The notes under the pieces were generated by a model. The model was not told the DNA's origin. It saw only the letters and a list, made by a program, of their open reading frames with translations, and did not search any database. 64,000 bases of DNA from positions 372,001 to 436,000 of the forward strand of contig VCMS01000022.1 of the NCBI GenBank assembly GCA_022539475.1, in the 5' to 3' direction. Made by a program: the position numbers and the translations under genes. The stretch is from Gracilaria domingensis (Eukaryota > Rhodophyta > Florideophyceae > Gracilariales > Gracilariaceae). Below are positions 1-9,919 of the stretch, in pieces (positions within the stretch are counted from its first letter, which is position 1; the number at the start of each line of letters is the position of its first letter).

Positions 1-240
1 ACACTCTCAGCCTGAGCGCGTCGCCGCCAATTGCAATTGCACGGCGCTTCCACAAATTTGCACGCCACGGTACACGTGCATCTGTTCGCGGCGGGACCTT
101 GCCGCCGTCGCCAGCAAGGTACCGACGGTACGCCACGCGCTTTCGCTGCCTGTTGGGTCTCCGCCGCGCCTTTGTCGCCCTCGTCGTCGTCGTCCATCGT
201 CGTCGTCGTCTCCATTCTCGTCGTCGGCACCAACAACGGC

Positions 241-1149
241 ATGCTGCGCAGGCGGCAGGACCACGTTCGCTCGCTTCGATCACTGCTGCGAGATCTGCAC
301 GGAGCGCGCGGCGGGCGGCCGCCGGAGCAGCACACGCTTCGTGAAGCGGCGCGCGCCGCCATGCAGCTCCCCGGCTGCGCCGTGGTACGCGAGCTGCGCG
401 TCATGCCAGCGCCGCTGGAAAACAAGCTGCGTCTGACGCGCGCGCTATTGCTCGAGGACGCGACGCTCACGGTGCACGTTCGCGAGGCGATGAGCCGCTC
501 GCCGCTGCTCCGCAAGCCAAAGGGGCGGCAGGTGCGCGGCGATGCGCGCCGACTCGCGCGCAAGCGGCTCGGCGTGCTGCAGGCGCTGCTGCGCGTGCCG
601 CCGGCGGCGGGCGAGGACGCGGTGTTCGCGCAGCTGCGCGCGCTGTTCGACGAGGCGTGCGACGCCGGCGCCGTGCGCGTGACGCATCGCCCGCTGGCCG
701 AGTGCAGCGTGCGGGTTGCCGCGCTGACCGAGCGCGTGCGCGCCGCGGCCGAGAAGGGCCGCTCGCTGGGCGACAGCGCGCCGGGCGGCGACGGCGGCGC
801 GCGCGGCGACGACGACGGCGCGCGCGGCGACGACGACGGCGCGCGCGGCGACGACGGCGTGCGCGCGTGGCTGCAGCAGGCGCAGCAGCTGGCGCGCGAG
901 ACGGACGCGACGGTGAACGAGGTGCGCGCCGTGCGGCACGCGGACGCGCACTCGCTGTTCCAGCCGGCGCAGCAGCTGGCGGCGGCGGCGGCGGCGCTCT
1001 CGTCGCTGGCGGCGGCGCTGCGCGCGCGGCCGGCGGCGGCGGCGCCGCGCGCCGCGCGCGCCGGCGCGGCCTCGTCATGCGACGAGAGCGAGGACGAGTG
1101 GGAGGAGGCGGTGCAGTTGTGCGCGCCGCGCGCGCCGCACGCGCCGTAG
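241..1149 (+). CDS. Hypothetical protein, Ala/Arg-rich with acidic tail
   Basis: I do not recognise this 302-residue protein. The first ATG of the open frame is at 241; the frame is open from about position 16 but holds no earlier ATG. It is extremely GC-rich, dominated by Ala, Arg, Gly and Asp. The N-terminal half reads as a helical, charged region. The middle (about 802-860) holds three near-exact copies of a 21-nt unit encoding Gly-Ala-Arg-Gly-Asp-Asp-Asp. The C-terminus has an acidic patch (DESEDEWEE), as seen in some chromatin- or ribosome-associated proteins, but that is only a resemblance. Long antisense frames overlap it and are composition artefacts. It is followed after about 290 nt by the bZIP gene on the same strand. 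That this is a real gene is plausible, not proven. Confidence 0.5.
   Translation: MLRRRQDHVRSLRSLLRDLHGARGGRPPEQHTLREAARAAMQLPGCAVVRELRVMPAPLENKLRLTRALLLEDATLTVHVREAMSRSPLLRKPKGRQVRGDARRLARKRLGVLQALLRVPPAAGEDAVFAQLRALFDEACDAGAVRVTHRPLAECSVRVAALTERVRAAAEKGRSLGDSAPGGDGGARGDDDGARGDDDGARGDDGVRAWLQQAQQLARETDATVNEVRAVRHADAHSLFQPAQQLAAAAAALSSLAAALRARPAAAAPRAARAGAASSCDESEDEWEEAVQLCAPRAPHAP
802..862 (+). repeat. In-frame 21-nt tandem repeat (GARGDDD units)
   Basis: Three consecutive copies of a GC-rich 21-nt unit, the last one shortened by one Asp codon, lie inside the first gene. They encode GARGDDD-type units without changing frame. Likely length-variable between strains. Confidence 0.75.
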
Positions 1150-1383
1150 CGGCCGGCGCCGCCGCCAGACGGCGCGTCCAATGGGCGCGCGCGAACGCAA
1201 TCTCGCGCGCGGCAGATTGCGCCCATTCGTGCGCGCGCCGCGCGTACACGTCACGCGCCGCCGGCACGCGCGCTGCGCTGCTGCGGCTGCGTGTGCCGCC
1301 GCGCCGTGCGCGCCGCCCTTTTTTGTGCGCGCGCGCGCGCCTGCCGCGCTGGCTCGTACCTCACCCCCCGTCCCCGCGCGCCG

Positions 1384-1410
1384 CCCCCCCCCCCCCCCCC
1401 CCCCCCCCCC
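1384..1410 (+). repeat. Poly-C tract (27 C) in bZIP 5' leader
   Basis: An uninterrupted run of 27 C residues lies about 30 nt upstream of the bZIP ATG at 1441, inside a pyrimidine-rich leader. A similar run precedes the RING gene at 55210. It could be a leader or promoter element, a slippage-prone repeat, or partly an assembly artefact. Confidence 0.8.
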
Positions 1411-1440
1411 ACCGCCGCGCCCGCCGCTTCTCCGTCCACC

Positions 1441-2754
1441 ATGCGAAGTCTTGGCAGTATTGGCTCCGAGCTGTGCGAGATGCAGCGCCTTCGCGACTGC
1501 GACGCCGCGCTCCGCCTCAAGGACGCCGAGTGGCAGCGCCGCATCATGCAGCCGCCGCCCGTCGCCACCGCCACCTCCGTCGCCGCCGCCGCCGCCGCCG
1601 TCGCCGCCGCCGTGCCCACCGCGCCCGCACAACTCCCCCCCGCCTTCGTGCGCGACGCGCGTCTCTTCGCGCTGTCGCCTCCCAAGCCCAATCTTTCCGC
1701 CTCGCCACCCACCGTCGCGCTCAGCGTCGCGCCCGCCCCCCCGCCGCCGCCTCCGCCGCCGCCGCCCTCTTCGTCCGTCGCCCCGCCCGCGCTCTCCGTG
1801 CCCGTTTCGCAGCCGCTGCTGTTTGACGCTGCTGCCGGGAGGCTGTCTGTTGTTGCGTCGCAGCCTTTGATTTCGCCGCCTTTGGCCAGGGCGTTGCCAC
1901 CGTTGCAGCAGCCCTTGTCGCCCGCTGCGCAGTCCTTGTTGTCCACTTCCACAAACGCCCATTCTTCGGACGCGTCCGTGTCGCGAAAGCCGGCTACGCG
2001 CGGGCAAAAGCCGCGCAGTCATGCTCGCGGCGTCGGCAAGATTCGACGCCATCGAATGACCAAGGAGGAAGAGGCCCGCTTCGATCCGAGGGACTTGGTC
2101 GACCTCAGGGGCAGCACGGCCGCCAAGTCGCGCAAGATGACGGCGCATGAGCGCGATATCATGCTGCATAAGCGTCGCTTGAGGAACAGACAGTCGGCCG
2201 CGCGCTCCAGGGACAAGCAGAGGAAGACCATTTCCGACGTCGGTGACGAAGTGGATCAACTGCTTGCGCGTGCGCAACGCATTTCGTCGCGTTGCCGACA
2301 GGTGGAAAACGAACTCAAGACCGTGCGTGCCGCGCATGATGCGCTTCGTGCTGAGAATGAACAGCTCAAGGTTTCCAACGAGCAGCTCAAGGCTGCGAAC
2401 GCTCAACTTGCTCAGCAGTCGCCCAAGATGGCACGGACCGGTTCTACGCTACATGTGTCGCTGTCTACGGACATGCTCGACAAGATTATCGGCGCCTCTG
2501 CCGATTGCGCGCCGCCGACTGGCGCGTCGGAGAGCTCTGGAATGCTCAGAATCCCGAGCAAGCTGCATCTTTCGCTGAGCGCTGACAAGCTGGCTGACGG
2601 CTTGCAAGCGTCGTCGTGCTCGCAGCCGTCCATGGCCAGGAACTTGAGCATCATGGAGCGCTTGTTTGACCTTGCAAATAATAGTAACACTGCAAATAAC
2701 ATAAGCTTTGATAACATTCTTATTAATACTGACACGGATGTGAAGAAGGAATGA
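1441..2754 (+). CDS. bZIP transcription factor
   Basis: A 437-residue nuclear basic-leucine-zipper protein, so a probable DNA-binding regulator. The start is placed at 1441, just after the poly-C tract, since the earlier in-frame codons sit in low-complexity C-rich DNA. Residues 30-170 are Pro/Ala-rich with several polyproline stretches. The basic region at about residues 243-262 has the diagnostic N-x7-R pattern (NRQSAARSR). The zipper follows with Leu every seven residues (DAL, EQL, EQL, AQL) to about residue 325. The C-terminal third carries two copies of a motif (LHVSLSTDML and LHLSLSADKL) and then LSIMERLFDL, possibly activation or docking segments. Target sites are unknown; family knowledge says bZIP dimers bind AP-1/GCN4- or CRE-like palindromes. 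Confidence 0.92.
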   Translation: MRSLGSIGSELCEMQRLRDCDAALRLKDAEWQRRIMQPPPVATATSVAAAAAAVAAAVPTAPAQLPPAFVRDARLFALSPPKPNLSASPPTVALSVAPAPPPPPPPPPPSSSVAPPALSVPVSQPLLFDAAAGRLSVVASQPLISPPLARALPPLQQPLSPAAQSLLSTSTNAHSSDASVSRKPATRGQKPRSHARGVGKIRRHRMTKEEEARFDPRDLVDLRGSTAAKSRKMTAHERDIMLHKRRLRNRQSAARSRDKQRKTISDVGDEVDQLLARAQRISSRCRQVENELKTVRAAHDALRAENEQLKVSNEQLKAANAQLAQQSPKMARTGSTLHVSLSTDMLDKIIGASADCAPPTGASESSGMLRIPSKLHLSLSADKLADGLQASSCSQPSMARNLSIMERLFDLANNSNTANNISFDNILINTDTDVKKE

Positions 2755-3117
2755 CAGCGCGCCGCGCATCTCGGCGTGGCGGAGATGGCAATCTTACCAG
2801 TAAACTGCACCATATCTGCTAACTTGTTTCTGCAACTGCATACTGGTATTTGCATTGTCTTTTTAACGAAGAACGATTCGTTAACTTACACACGCACACG
2901 GCGGGTGCTGAGCATCGGCAGCAACAAGACGCGCGCGTTGTGCGGCGTCGCGCGCCAATGAAGCGGCGCGCGTCGAAAATATCTGTGAGATTCGGCAAGA
3001 TTTGGCAGCGCATGCGCTCTGCGGCGGCGCGCAGCCGCCCGGTGCCCGCCCGCCGCGTGACAAGGCGCCGCCGTGTCAGCGCGCGCCGCGCCGCTTCGCG
3101 CAAATGTGCCCATCCCC
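2755..3117. other. Intergenic, convergent 3' ends
   Basis: A 363-nt gap between the convergent bZIP and MSP genes. The bZIP-proximal half is AT-richer and probably 3' UTR. The 2930-3110 half is GC-rich with short open frames that do not look coding. No RNA gene seen. Confidence 0.5.
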
Positions 3118-4578
3118 TCACACCATCGTGTTCCGAATCTCCACCACTACCTTGACGCGCAGCATGTCCTTCTCGTCCACCGAATCCCACAGCTCTCGCA
3201 ACTCGTTCTCGTCCTTGCTCAAGCTCTCCTCCGGGCTCACTTCCACCGTCGCCACCTCCAGTGACGCCTCGTCGCCCAGCGACACCCAGTCGTCGCACAG
3301 CACCTTCAAGTTCTGCACGCTCACGCTCACGTTCAACGAATCATATGCCGGGATGATCTCGCTCTGTGGATAGATATCGTACAGCCCGATATTCCCTGTC
3401 TTGAATCGATACAGCAAGCAATGTTCCGAGATGTTGCTCAGATGCACAACCGATGGTTGCTGATTTTCATCATTGTGCGCTCGCACGCGCAGAATCTTTG
3501 GTGTCCAGAATAACACATCTTCTAAAACCTCGGCAAACCCACGCTTCTCGGCGCCCCCGTTCGCTGTCGCTCTCGGCTTCAAACTGAATCGAAGATTGCG
3601 AAAGTTTCGCTCAACCGTTCCGGGTGCGTTGAATGAACGGTCGTCTATCGTTTTTGACACAGGCAAAATCACTGCGCTTATGTCTCCCGGCATTATTCGA
3701 GGCCAAAGCTCGGCAGGTGAGAAGCTCAGCAAAACGTTTTCGTTTTGAATCGCCGCTATTTCCAGCTTGAACCTGTCGTTGGAAGACGTTTTGGCCACAA
3801 TTTCGTCTGCACCCATGTCGCCGCTGGCGTCAACGTTGGCGTCGCCGTTGGCTTCGCCGTGCTTCGCAATGGGTTGAGTGGAAAGCTCGATACGTGACGT
3901 CTGCTGCGGCTCAATCACGCCCACACGCGGTCGCACAATGTATCCTGCGTGGTTCGTCGTTTTCATCTTGAACAGCACTGAAAGGTCGGAAATGTTCGTC
4001 ACATCCACATGGGTGTGACAGGTCCCATCGGAACCGTGTGACGGTGTAAATGCAAGCGTGGATGGGTTGTACGTTACTAGGTGCTCCAGAGGAATGTAAA
4101 AGGCTGTCTGTTTTACAATCACACCCAGTGTGCGTTTTCGAACCACTTCGTCTGTCATCTGAAGCCAGAGTACAGATGCATGAACCGGTTCTCCAAAGTC
4201 GCGATATGGAGCAGCACTGAGCGGAGCAGCAACCACCAAGAAGCGGTGACGAGCGATGTCCTGGGCTCTTGGAAACCTGTGCAGAGCACGCTGAATAACC
4301 TGCACTTCAACAGAAGCATGTGGTTGTATATAGCCGCAGCCGGATTTGACGCCGTACACTCGGTGTTCATTGGTTTTCACTTTGTAAATCAGCGTTTCTG
4401 GTGAGTTATTGGTTATTGTCAGCGTTTGGGCAGAATGTTTGCCTAGTGAACTGCGAAATATGAAGCGGTGCGTTGGGTTGCATGTGAAGAACGAATCTGA
4501 GGCAGTCAGCTGCAGTGGACCCGAACGAGCTGCTTGTGAAAGCTTTGGCACAGGAATTGGGTGCAGAACGGTAGACAT
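3118..4578 (-). CDS. Triple MSP-domain (VAP-like) protein
   Basis: A 486-residue protein that reads as three consecutive major-sperm-protein immunoglobulin-like domains, at about residues 25-150, 168-330 and 350-486. Each has the family pattern of a hydrophobic strand, a 'nxs/NISD..YKvKT' strand (LIYKVKT, VLFKMKT, LLYRFKT), then a G-Y-x-V/I-x-P-x turn (YIQP, VIEP, DIYP). VAP proteins bind FFAT motifs through one MSP domain and are anchored in the ER by a C-terminal transmembrane helix. No such anchor is visible here, so this is probably soluble or peripheral. ATG start at 4578 is clear. It lies tail to tail with the bZIP gene. The family call is confident, the exact role is not. Confidence 0.85.
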   Translation of the reverse strand: MSTVLHPIPVPKLSQAARSGPLQLTASDSFFTCNPTHRFIFRSSLGKHSAQTLTITNNSPETLIYKVKTNEHRVYGVKSGCGYIQPHASVEVQVIQRALHRFPRAQDIARHRFLVVAAPLSAAPYRDFGEPVHASVLWLQMTDEVVRKRTLGVIVKQTAFYIPLEHLVTYNPSTLAFTPSHGSDGTCHTHVDVTNISDLSVLFKMKTTNHAGYIVRPRVGVIEPQQTSRIELSTQPIAKHGEANGDANVDASGDMGADEIVAKTSSNDRFKLEIAAIQNENVLLSFSPAELWPRIMPGDISAVILPVSKTIDDRSFNAPGTVERNFRNLRFSLKPRATANGGAEKRGFAEVLEDVLFWTPKILRVRAHNDENQQPSVVHLSNISEHCLLYRFKTGNIGLYDIYPQSEIIPAYDSLNVSVSVQNLKVLCDDWVSLGDEASLEVATVEVSPEESLSKDENELRELWDSVDEKDMLRVKVVVEIRNTMV

Positions 4579-5965
4579 GACTTAGGAGGACGTGAATACT
4601 AGAGTTAGACGGCTCTAGGAGCTTGCTGGAAGAGAGCTTTGTACAAAGACCTGGTATAGCCGAGGTAGTCGGAGTTGATGTCGACCATGGCTCACCAGTA
4701 CATGTGGTTGAGGATTTGTTGCCGAGGCAGCGGCGCAGCACAGTATAACATGACGATGACAAATTTGTAAGAGCGGCAGTAGCCCTCTTTACGAGGCTGA
4801 ATTAGGGCGGTGTATGACCAGGCTCTCATCAGTGATCGCCCACCTCCCGTAGTGGCCTTCTCTCCCACACATTTTTTAGTTTGATACATGTGATATTGGA
4901 AAGACCTTCGTGCCCCCAGAGAACACAGATATTCAACCAAGTAACAGAATGGCCTGGAGATCCTGTCCGGACAGATCGCATGGCCAGAATTATGTAGCAC
5001 AAAAACGACGTAAGGCGTGCGGCACCGCCGCACGCCATTAAAGTGTAAATTAATAGGATACACCCAATAAATGAAGGTTTTGGAGGGAGGCAACGCTTCA
5101 CCGGAAGATCTCGCCTCGTGACTTTAGAATGTTACCAACACTCACTGACTGTTGGCAACTCAAGGGTTCACGGCTGAAAACGTTTGACTTCATCGCGGAA
5201 AGCAATCGTAGGCGCTAAGCAAACATCTTTCTCGAGAGTTCGCCATGGCCTGGCGATGCAATATTGTTGTTTACTGACCCTCGAACGGCAGCTTGTCTCA
5301 TGACCCAGCACACAACTTTGTCTGTAACTGGAGCGCAGTCCTCGATCGAGCTTTACTGTCCGAATCGTCCCATTCATTGGAAGCGGTTTCGAAAGCGCAG
5401 AGTGACTGTCGCCTCCAAGCATTTCTAACATACTCCAAAGTGAATTATCTGTCGCAGAAGCAATGCTTGTTGCGCTCGCAACGGGAGTTGCTTGGAGAAG
5501 GGCAGGCCTGGGAAAGGTGCAAAACGATAAGGCCGATTCATGACGGCTGCAAAGACTCTGGATATGATTCTGAGAGGTATACCGCTCCAGGGTTAAGAGG
5601 CAGCTCCCTTCTCCTTCTGATATCGAATGCGTGTTCCGCATTCATTTATTCCTCAAGATTGGCACACTTTGTTCTTTCCCGTGGCCTTCTTAAGGAGAGA
5701 GAATTACGTTTAGAACTTAGCGTAGTTTTCCTGCTCCTTCGCAATGAGGAGTTGCAGACCATACAAAACAAGAAGTTCTTTCCCGTGTGTAAACTTATGA
5801 CCCAAACCGGTCTAGCGTCCCGATCGAAAATACAGAACACACAGATCCTCACAGGCAACACTTGCTCGCAAAACTTGTCGCAAACTTCTGCCGCTGAAAA
5901 AGTCTTCACACGAGTTGCACATGCTCCACAATATGTATTGGTATATCGCGTCGCCGCCCGTCTCT
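4579..5965. other. Intergenic with degenerate LINE debris
   Basis: A 1.39-kb gap holding the MSP gene's promoter and the 3' flank of exportin-T. Moderate open frames exist on both strands (for example 5168-5641 minus, 5293-5988 plus) but no recognisable domain. Sequence at about 5685-5770 is homologous to the LINE tail at 23785-23865 (see that entry), so part of this gap is decayed retrotransposon. Confidence 0.5.
5640..5790 (+). mobile_element. LINE (non-LTR) 3'-tail fragment, type A
   Basis: The stretch from the 'ggccttcttaaggagag' block to 'gttgcagaccatac' (about 5687-5770) matches, with a few substitutions, the reverse complement of about 23785-23865. There the same sequence lies downstream of a retrotransposon C-terminal coding fragment. 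Only the tail is recognisable here and the coding part is eroded. It ends near a short AAG-rich stretch, as the other copy does. Confidence 0.7.
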
Positions 5966-8900
5966 TTACATGCTTCTCATCATCTTAGCTATAGTGGTAT
6001 AGCCTTGAACAAGAACTGATGTGGGTGTGCCAGGTGCATAAACTGCCGCGAGATACTTTTCCGAAACTTCTAGTGGAACGGATTTGAGCGGTTCTTTCAA
6101 CATAAACTCGGCAAAAGCCCTATTTAGGTGTGACCCACACACCCTCTGAAGAGTAACTATTTCAGTCACAACAGCTACAGATTGACCGCTATCGTAGTCA
6201 CTATATCTAAAGATTGTTCCTCGTATCCCGGCCAAAACTGATGCCGTGGATATTCTTTGCACGGCGAACTCAATGAACCCAGTGGGTGTAGCTGACCCAT
6301 TCCCTTGCATGGCTGACCCAGTCCATTTCTCAACCATTTGACAGAGCATATGCAACGACATCTTCATTACAGATGCCCCTACTCGCACATCCAAATGCTC
6401 CCCAATTGCACTAGCCAAAAGCGAATCCATTACTGTCTTGATAACAGACTGATTTGCTTCATGAAGAAGAATGTGAATCAGGCTTGTTCCGACGATAGCA
6501 TGTAGAAAGTACGTGTATGCCCTGTGCATTTCCACTGCCTCTCGTCCGTCTTCCGATATGGCCATCAGGGTATTGGGATCTATGGAGAACGAATGTCTAT
6601 GAACCTTTCGCACAATCGAAAGGTAGATCCTCATCGCGACGGATTCAAAATGCTTCCCGAACTTTGTAAGCGCCTGCGACGCCAGAATAATCGCATCCCG
6701 TAAATCTAGGGGAGATTCACATCCATTCAAAAGTTCTGGAAGAATCTGTTCCAGGTACGGAAGAACATTGCTGCCTATTGTGTCAATCATACGGTGCAAG
6801 AAGAACACCAGCTTCATCCTTAGGTCTATTAAAGAAGCATCTCCGGTTGGCGCTAAGCACACAGCCGAAGCCTTGATTATAGCTTCGAGACAAGTGGTCC
6901 ACACTTTTTGCATTTCAGGGGTCAAAGGTGACACCCTTTGCACCTTCACATCTTTGATCGGAGCTTCGTCGCCTGCTGACGCCAGCTTCACTAATTCTGT
7001 ACGCTTGGGATCAGGATCCTCAACAATTAGCAATAAAGGCTTCGAATCTCCTCCAAACCCTTTAGAAAGAGCACCAGATGCACATATGGAAGGAGCGCAT
7101 GCTGGGCCTGTATGCTCTTGCACCGCTTTCATCAACGGGTTCAATATAGCAGTAAGGTATTGTAGGGTGTCTTGACGTTTGTGGTCAGTTCCCAAGAGAT
7201 ATCCCACGGTCTCGAATATGAGCATCTGGTTCTTGAACTCCTGTGACACAGTGTCTAGTTTTAAGGGGAAAAGGTGCACATGGGCAGCGTTAAGAACAGC
7301 GTCAAGGTGAGTTGTTGTCACCACGGTTCGCAACGGCCTTGCAAGTTTAAGTAGAGAGTAAGCAGCTTGAGAACGAATAGATTCCGACGATCTGTGACTC
7401 AGACCTCTTCCATCGAAAAACACAGGAAGCACGGAGGACAGAAGCTGCGTATCGGTTCGAGTGAGAAACAGCCGGTAAGACCTCGCAACAAGGTCAAAGT
7501 AAGTGATTGCAATTAGCTCCAGTTGATTGTGACGAGCCCTCTGTTGCTTATCCATAGCAGAAATCGGGATATCTGAGGAGAACAGCATACAGGCCGGTGG
7601 GTTAGAGATAACTTTGCGGCGAAGTTCAGCAACTAAAGGCACATCAGGAGCAGTCGATGTTAAGACTATTAAAGTTCTGAGTGAAAGTTCGGTCAAAGAG
7701 ATATCCGCGTTTTCCGCCGCTCGTGAAAACAACTTTCTTACAAACTCTGCGCACAGCTCTGGCGCAGCTCGCACAATACTTCGAAATACATTCTTAATGA
7801 GCACTTCACGCTGTTCTGCGAACGAGCTGTTTCCGTCAGATCCATCATCATGGGGATCAAAGTTGGACGGCATCAAAGCACGTTTCTCCACAACTTCTAG
7901 AATAGCAGATATTGCACTTATTCCATCAGCATTGAGACTGACAATGGAGGACTTCCCAATTCGAATGAATACATTGACGTACGCAGTGACACATTGTAGA
8001 GTTTGCGACGAACTTCCTTCTTCAGTATTCTCGTCGGTTAGCCGTAGAGCCTGACCTATTGCTTCTTGGGCAATTCTGGTGGAAAACTCATGGACGGAAC
8101 TATCAAAGAGATTGGCATTCTTCTCCTTCAAAGCCTCCTTCAATATATCTAGAACAGTCATACATAGAGTGTTCACCAATGAAGCAACTTCAACTTGACT
8201 GCTTTGAATAGTCAGATCAGGGTCAGATTCTTGCTCAGGATTGGTGCGAATAAGATCCACAGGGATAGACTCCAACAGCGCTTCGATTTGAAGAGTTCGC
8301 AAAAGGTTAATCTTCATATCAGGGCTCATGCGTTTCAGAATGATACTTCGGAGAGCGTAGGCAGCCGAACCACGTGCAACGCATTCACGTTGTGCACGAA
8401 TTGCAGCATACATGGGGGCTACAATCGCATCTTTAAGAACAAGACCAATGTCTATCCATTCCACGTAACGTGCAACGATATCGAATGCGGCTGATATGTA
8501 TATCGGCTGAGAGATAAGCTGCCCGCACCTCTGCATTATAGAAGGGACACAATCATCTCGCATAGCATCCTTCACTCGAACAGAAGTGACACGGTGATGT
8601 TCGCTCAGTTGCGAAGCTCGAATGCTTGTCACGTCTTCATCGAGAGCTCGGAGTAGACGGAAAAACATCCCAGTTGACGCCTGTGACGGGCCCTGTTCGC
8701 TGCTGACGAGTGGCATGATTGTTCGTCGAAAAGCATCTGTCCATTCATGCGGGTAATCAGCAGCAATCAATGCAGCGATAACTTGCGACACTTTGTTGAG
8801 CAAAAACCGTGGCTGTTGAGTGATGGGTACGCCGGCAACACGGCCTGGCTCGCCAGACTGCACGAGCTGTGCCATGTACGCCAGAAATTGGGCTCTAAAC

Positions 8901-9145
8901 GACGCTCGCTGTTCTCGAGAAAAATGTCCGGGATACTGAGTAGGATTTCTTAGCACGTCATGAAGAACTTGACAGCACCAAAAGGCGACCTCAGGCCGTA
9001 ATGCAACGGACAGATTCTGCAGAATGAATGCCCATCCATCCGGCGATTGTCGAACTCTCTGACAGTATTGCAGCGCTTGCTCAGTGAGATTCTTGTCTAC
9101 ATTTGGATTTAAGCACACAAGTACTGCCGCACTTAAGTCTTCCAT
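5966..9145 (-). CDS. XPOT: Exportin-T (tRNA nuclear export receptor)
   Basis: A 1059-residue importin-beta-family protein matching exportin-T (human XPOT, Arabidopsis PAUSED, yeast Los1). With Ran-GTP it exports mature tRNAs through nuclear pores. The N-terminus (LNPNVDKNLTEQALQYCQRV) fits XPOT's Ran-binding N-terminal HEAT repeats, followed by the exportin-1-like domain (residues about 95-270) with the family-like VKDAMRDDCVPSIM and YVEWIDIGLV segments. The rest is alpha-helical HEAT repeats to the C-terminus. Length is close to the family range of about 960-1100. ATG at 9145 begins right at the conserved N-terminus. It is one intronless frame, divergent from TFB2. Confidence 0.93.
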   Translation of the reverse strand: MEDLSAAVLVCLNPNVDKNLTEQALQYCQRVRQSPDGWAFILQNLSVALRPEVAFWCCQVLHDVLRNPTQYPGHFSREQRASFRAQFLAYMAQLVQSGEPGRVAGVPITQQPRFLLNKVSQVIAALIAADYPHEWTDAFRRTIMPLVSSEQGPSQASTGMFFRLLRALDEDVTSIRASQLSEHHRVTSVRVKDAMRDDCVPSIMQRCGQLISQPIYISAAFDIVARYVEWIDIGLVLKDAIVAPMYAAIRAQRECVARGSAAYALRSIILKRMSPDMKINLLRTLQIEALLESIPVDLIRTNPEQESDPDLTIQSSQVEVASLVNTLCMTVLDILKEALKEKNANLFDSSVHEFSTRIAQEAIGQALRLTDENTEEGSSSQTLQCVTAYVNVFIRIGKSSIVSLNADGISAISAILEVVEKRALMPSNFDPHDDGSDGNSSFAEQREVLIKNVFRSIVRAAPELCAEFVRKLFSRAAENADISLTELSLRTLIVLTSTAPDVPLVAELRRKVISNPPACMLFSSDIPISAMDKQQRARHNQLELIAITYFDLVARSYRLFLTRTDTQLLSSVLPVFFDGRGLSHRSSESIRSQAAYSLLKLARPLRTVVTTTHLDAVLNAAHVHLFPLKLDTVSQEFKNQMLIFETVGYLLGTDHKRQDTLQYLTAILNPLMKAVQEHTGPACAPSICASGALSKGFGGDSKPLLLIVEDPDPKRTELVKLASAGDEAPIKDVKVQRVSPLTPEMQKVWTTCLEAIIKASAVCLAPTGDASLIDLRMKLVFFLHRMIDTIGSNVLPYLEQILPELLNGCESPLDLRDAIILASQALTKFGKHFESVAMRIYLSIVRKVHRHSFSIDPNTLMAISEDGREAVEMHRAYTYFLHAIVGTSLIHILLHEANQSVIKTVMDSLLASAIGEHLDVRVGASVMKMSLHMLCQMVEKWTGSAMQGNGSATPTGFIEFAVQRISTASVLAGIRGTIFRYSDYDSGQSVAVVTEIVTLQRVCGSHLNRAFAEFMLKEPLKSVPLEVSEKYLAAVYAPGTPTSVLVQGYTTIAKMMRSM

Positions 9146-9919
9146 ACGTTCCAGTGCCCTTTCGCGCGGTTAGGCAATCGATGTGCTCGCACTCGAATCC
9201 ACCCAATCGCTATGTCTTGCGAGTGGGAACGACTTGGACTTCGACGGCGTCAAGATCAAGGCCGTCGAAAGTCATTCAGTTGACCAGTGTTGTAGCGCAA
9301 ATGAGAAACTTTGATCACTTCTAACAATGTACAGAGCCTATGAACGAAAAGGCCGACGAGTCCCGACAATGGAAACGTCGGAACAACCTTGATGAGAGAA
9401 ACAATTGAGAATCAAAACTTTCGTGGGATGACTTTTTGAAACGAAATCGAGGCGCTTGCGAATGGCTCCAGGAGTTTTGTTCGGGGGCTATCGAAGGAGA
9501 AGTGCGAGTAGAGAGGACGGCGCGTGGCGGCGTGCGGAAGAGAACTATCTCTGTTGCCAACGTAAAACTAGCCAATATCTGCAATTTCCCAAAAACGGAT
9601 CAACTGTGCCCATCTCGACAGTTTGTTCACCGCCGTAACGAAGCGCCCGAACAGTGTTATCTTACTTCGGACATGAAGACACATCTTGAGCTTTGATGTG
9701 AGCACCGAGTTCTAAACGCGGTTCTTCGCGGGAAAAACACCCGCGCACGGGAACCGCAGCTTTTTCTTTATGACTCCTTTTGTTTGGATCGAATTCTTGG
9801 TAAGTTAAGGAGGCTTCTCTACTCGATACCTTCATTAGGTTTCGTAGAAGAAACCGCGCACGCAGCAGAGCCCTTCCGCAAAGCAAACGAATCGCACCGC
9901 TTTTAGGACGTCTCCCAAA
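9146..9919. promoter_or_regulatory. Divergent promoter region, XPOT / TFB2
   Basis: A 774-nt spacer between the divergently transcribed XPOT and TFB2 genes, so it should contain both promoters. It holds only small frames with no family signal. A short GC stem (GCGGG...CCCGC) lies near 9728-9746. No TATA box can be assigned with confidence. Confidence 0.5.

Noticed and set aside
467-2406. Long antisense open frames (467-1267 and 1075-2406, minus)
   Set aside because: They mirror the GC-rich first gene and the bZIP gene, are Arg/Ala/Gly monotony, and match no family; the plus-strand frames have recognisable features.
5293-5988. Plus-strand 231-codon frame overlapping the exportin-T 3' end
   Set aside because: It crosses a LINE tail and the coding end of exportin-T, has no family sign and starts in unrelated DNA.
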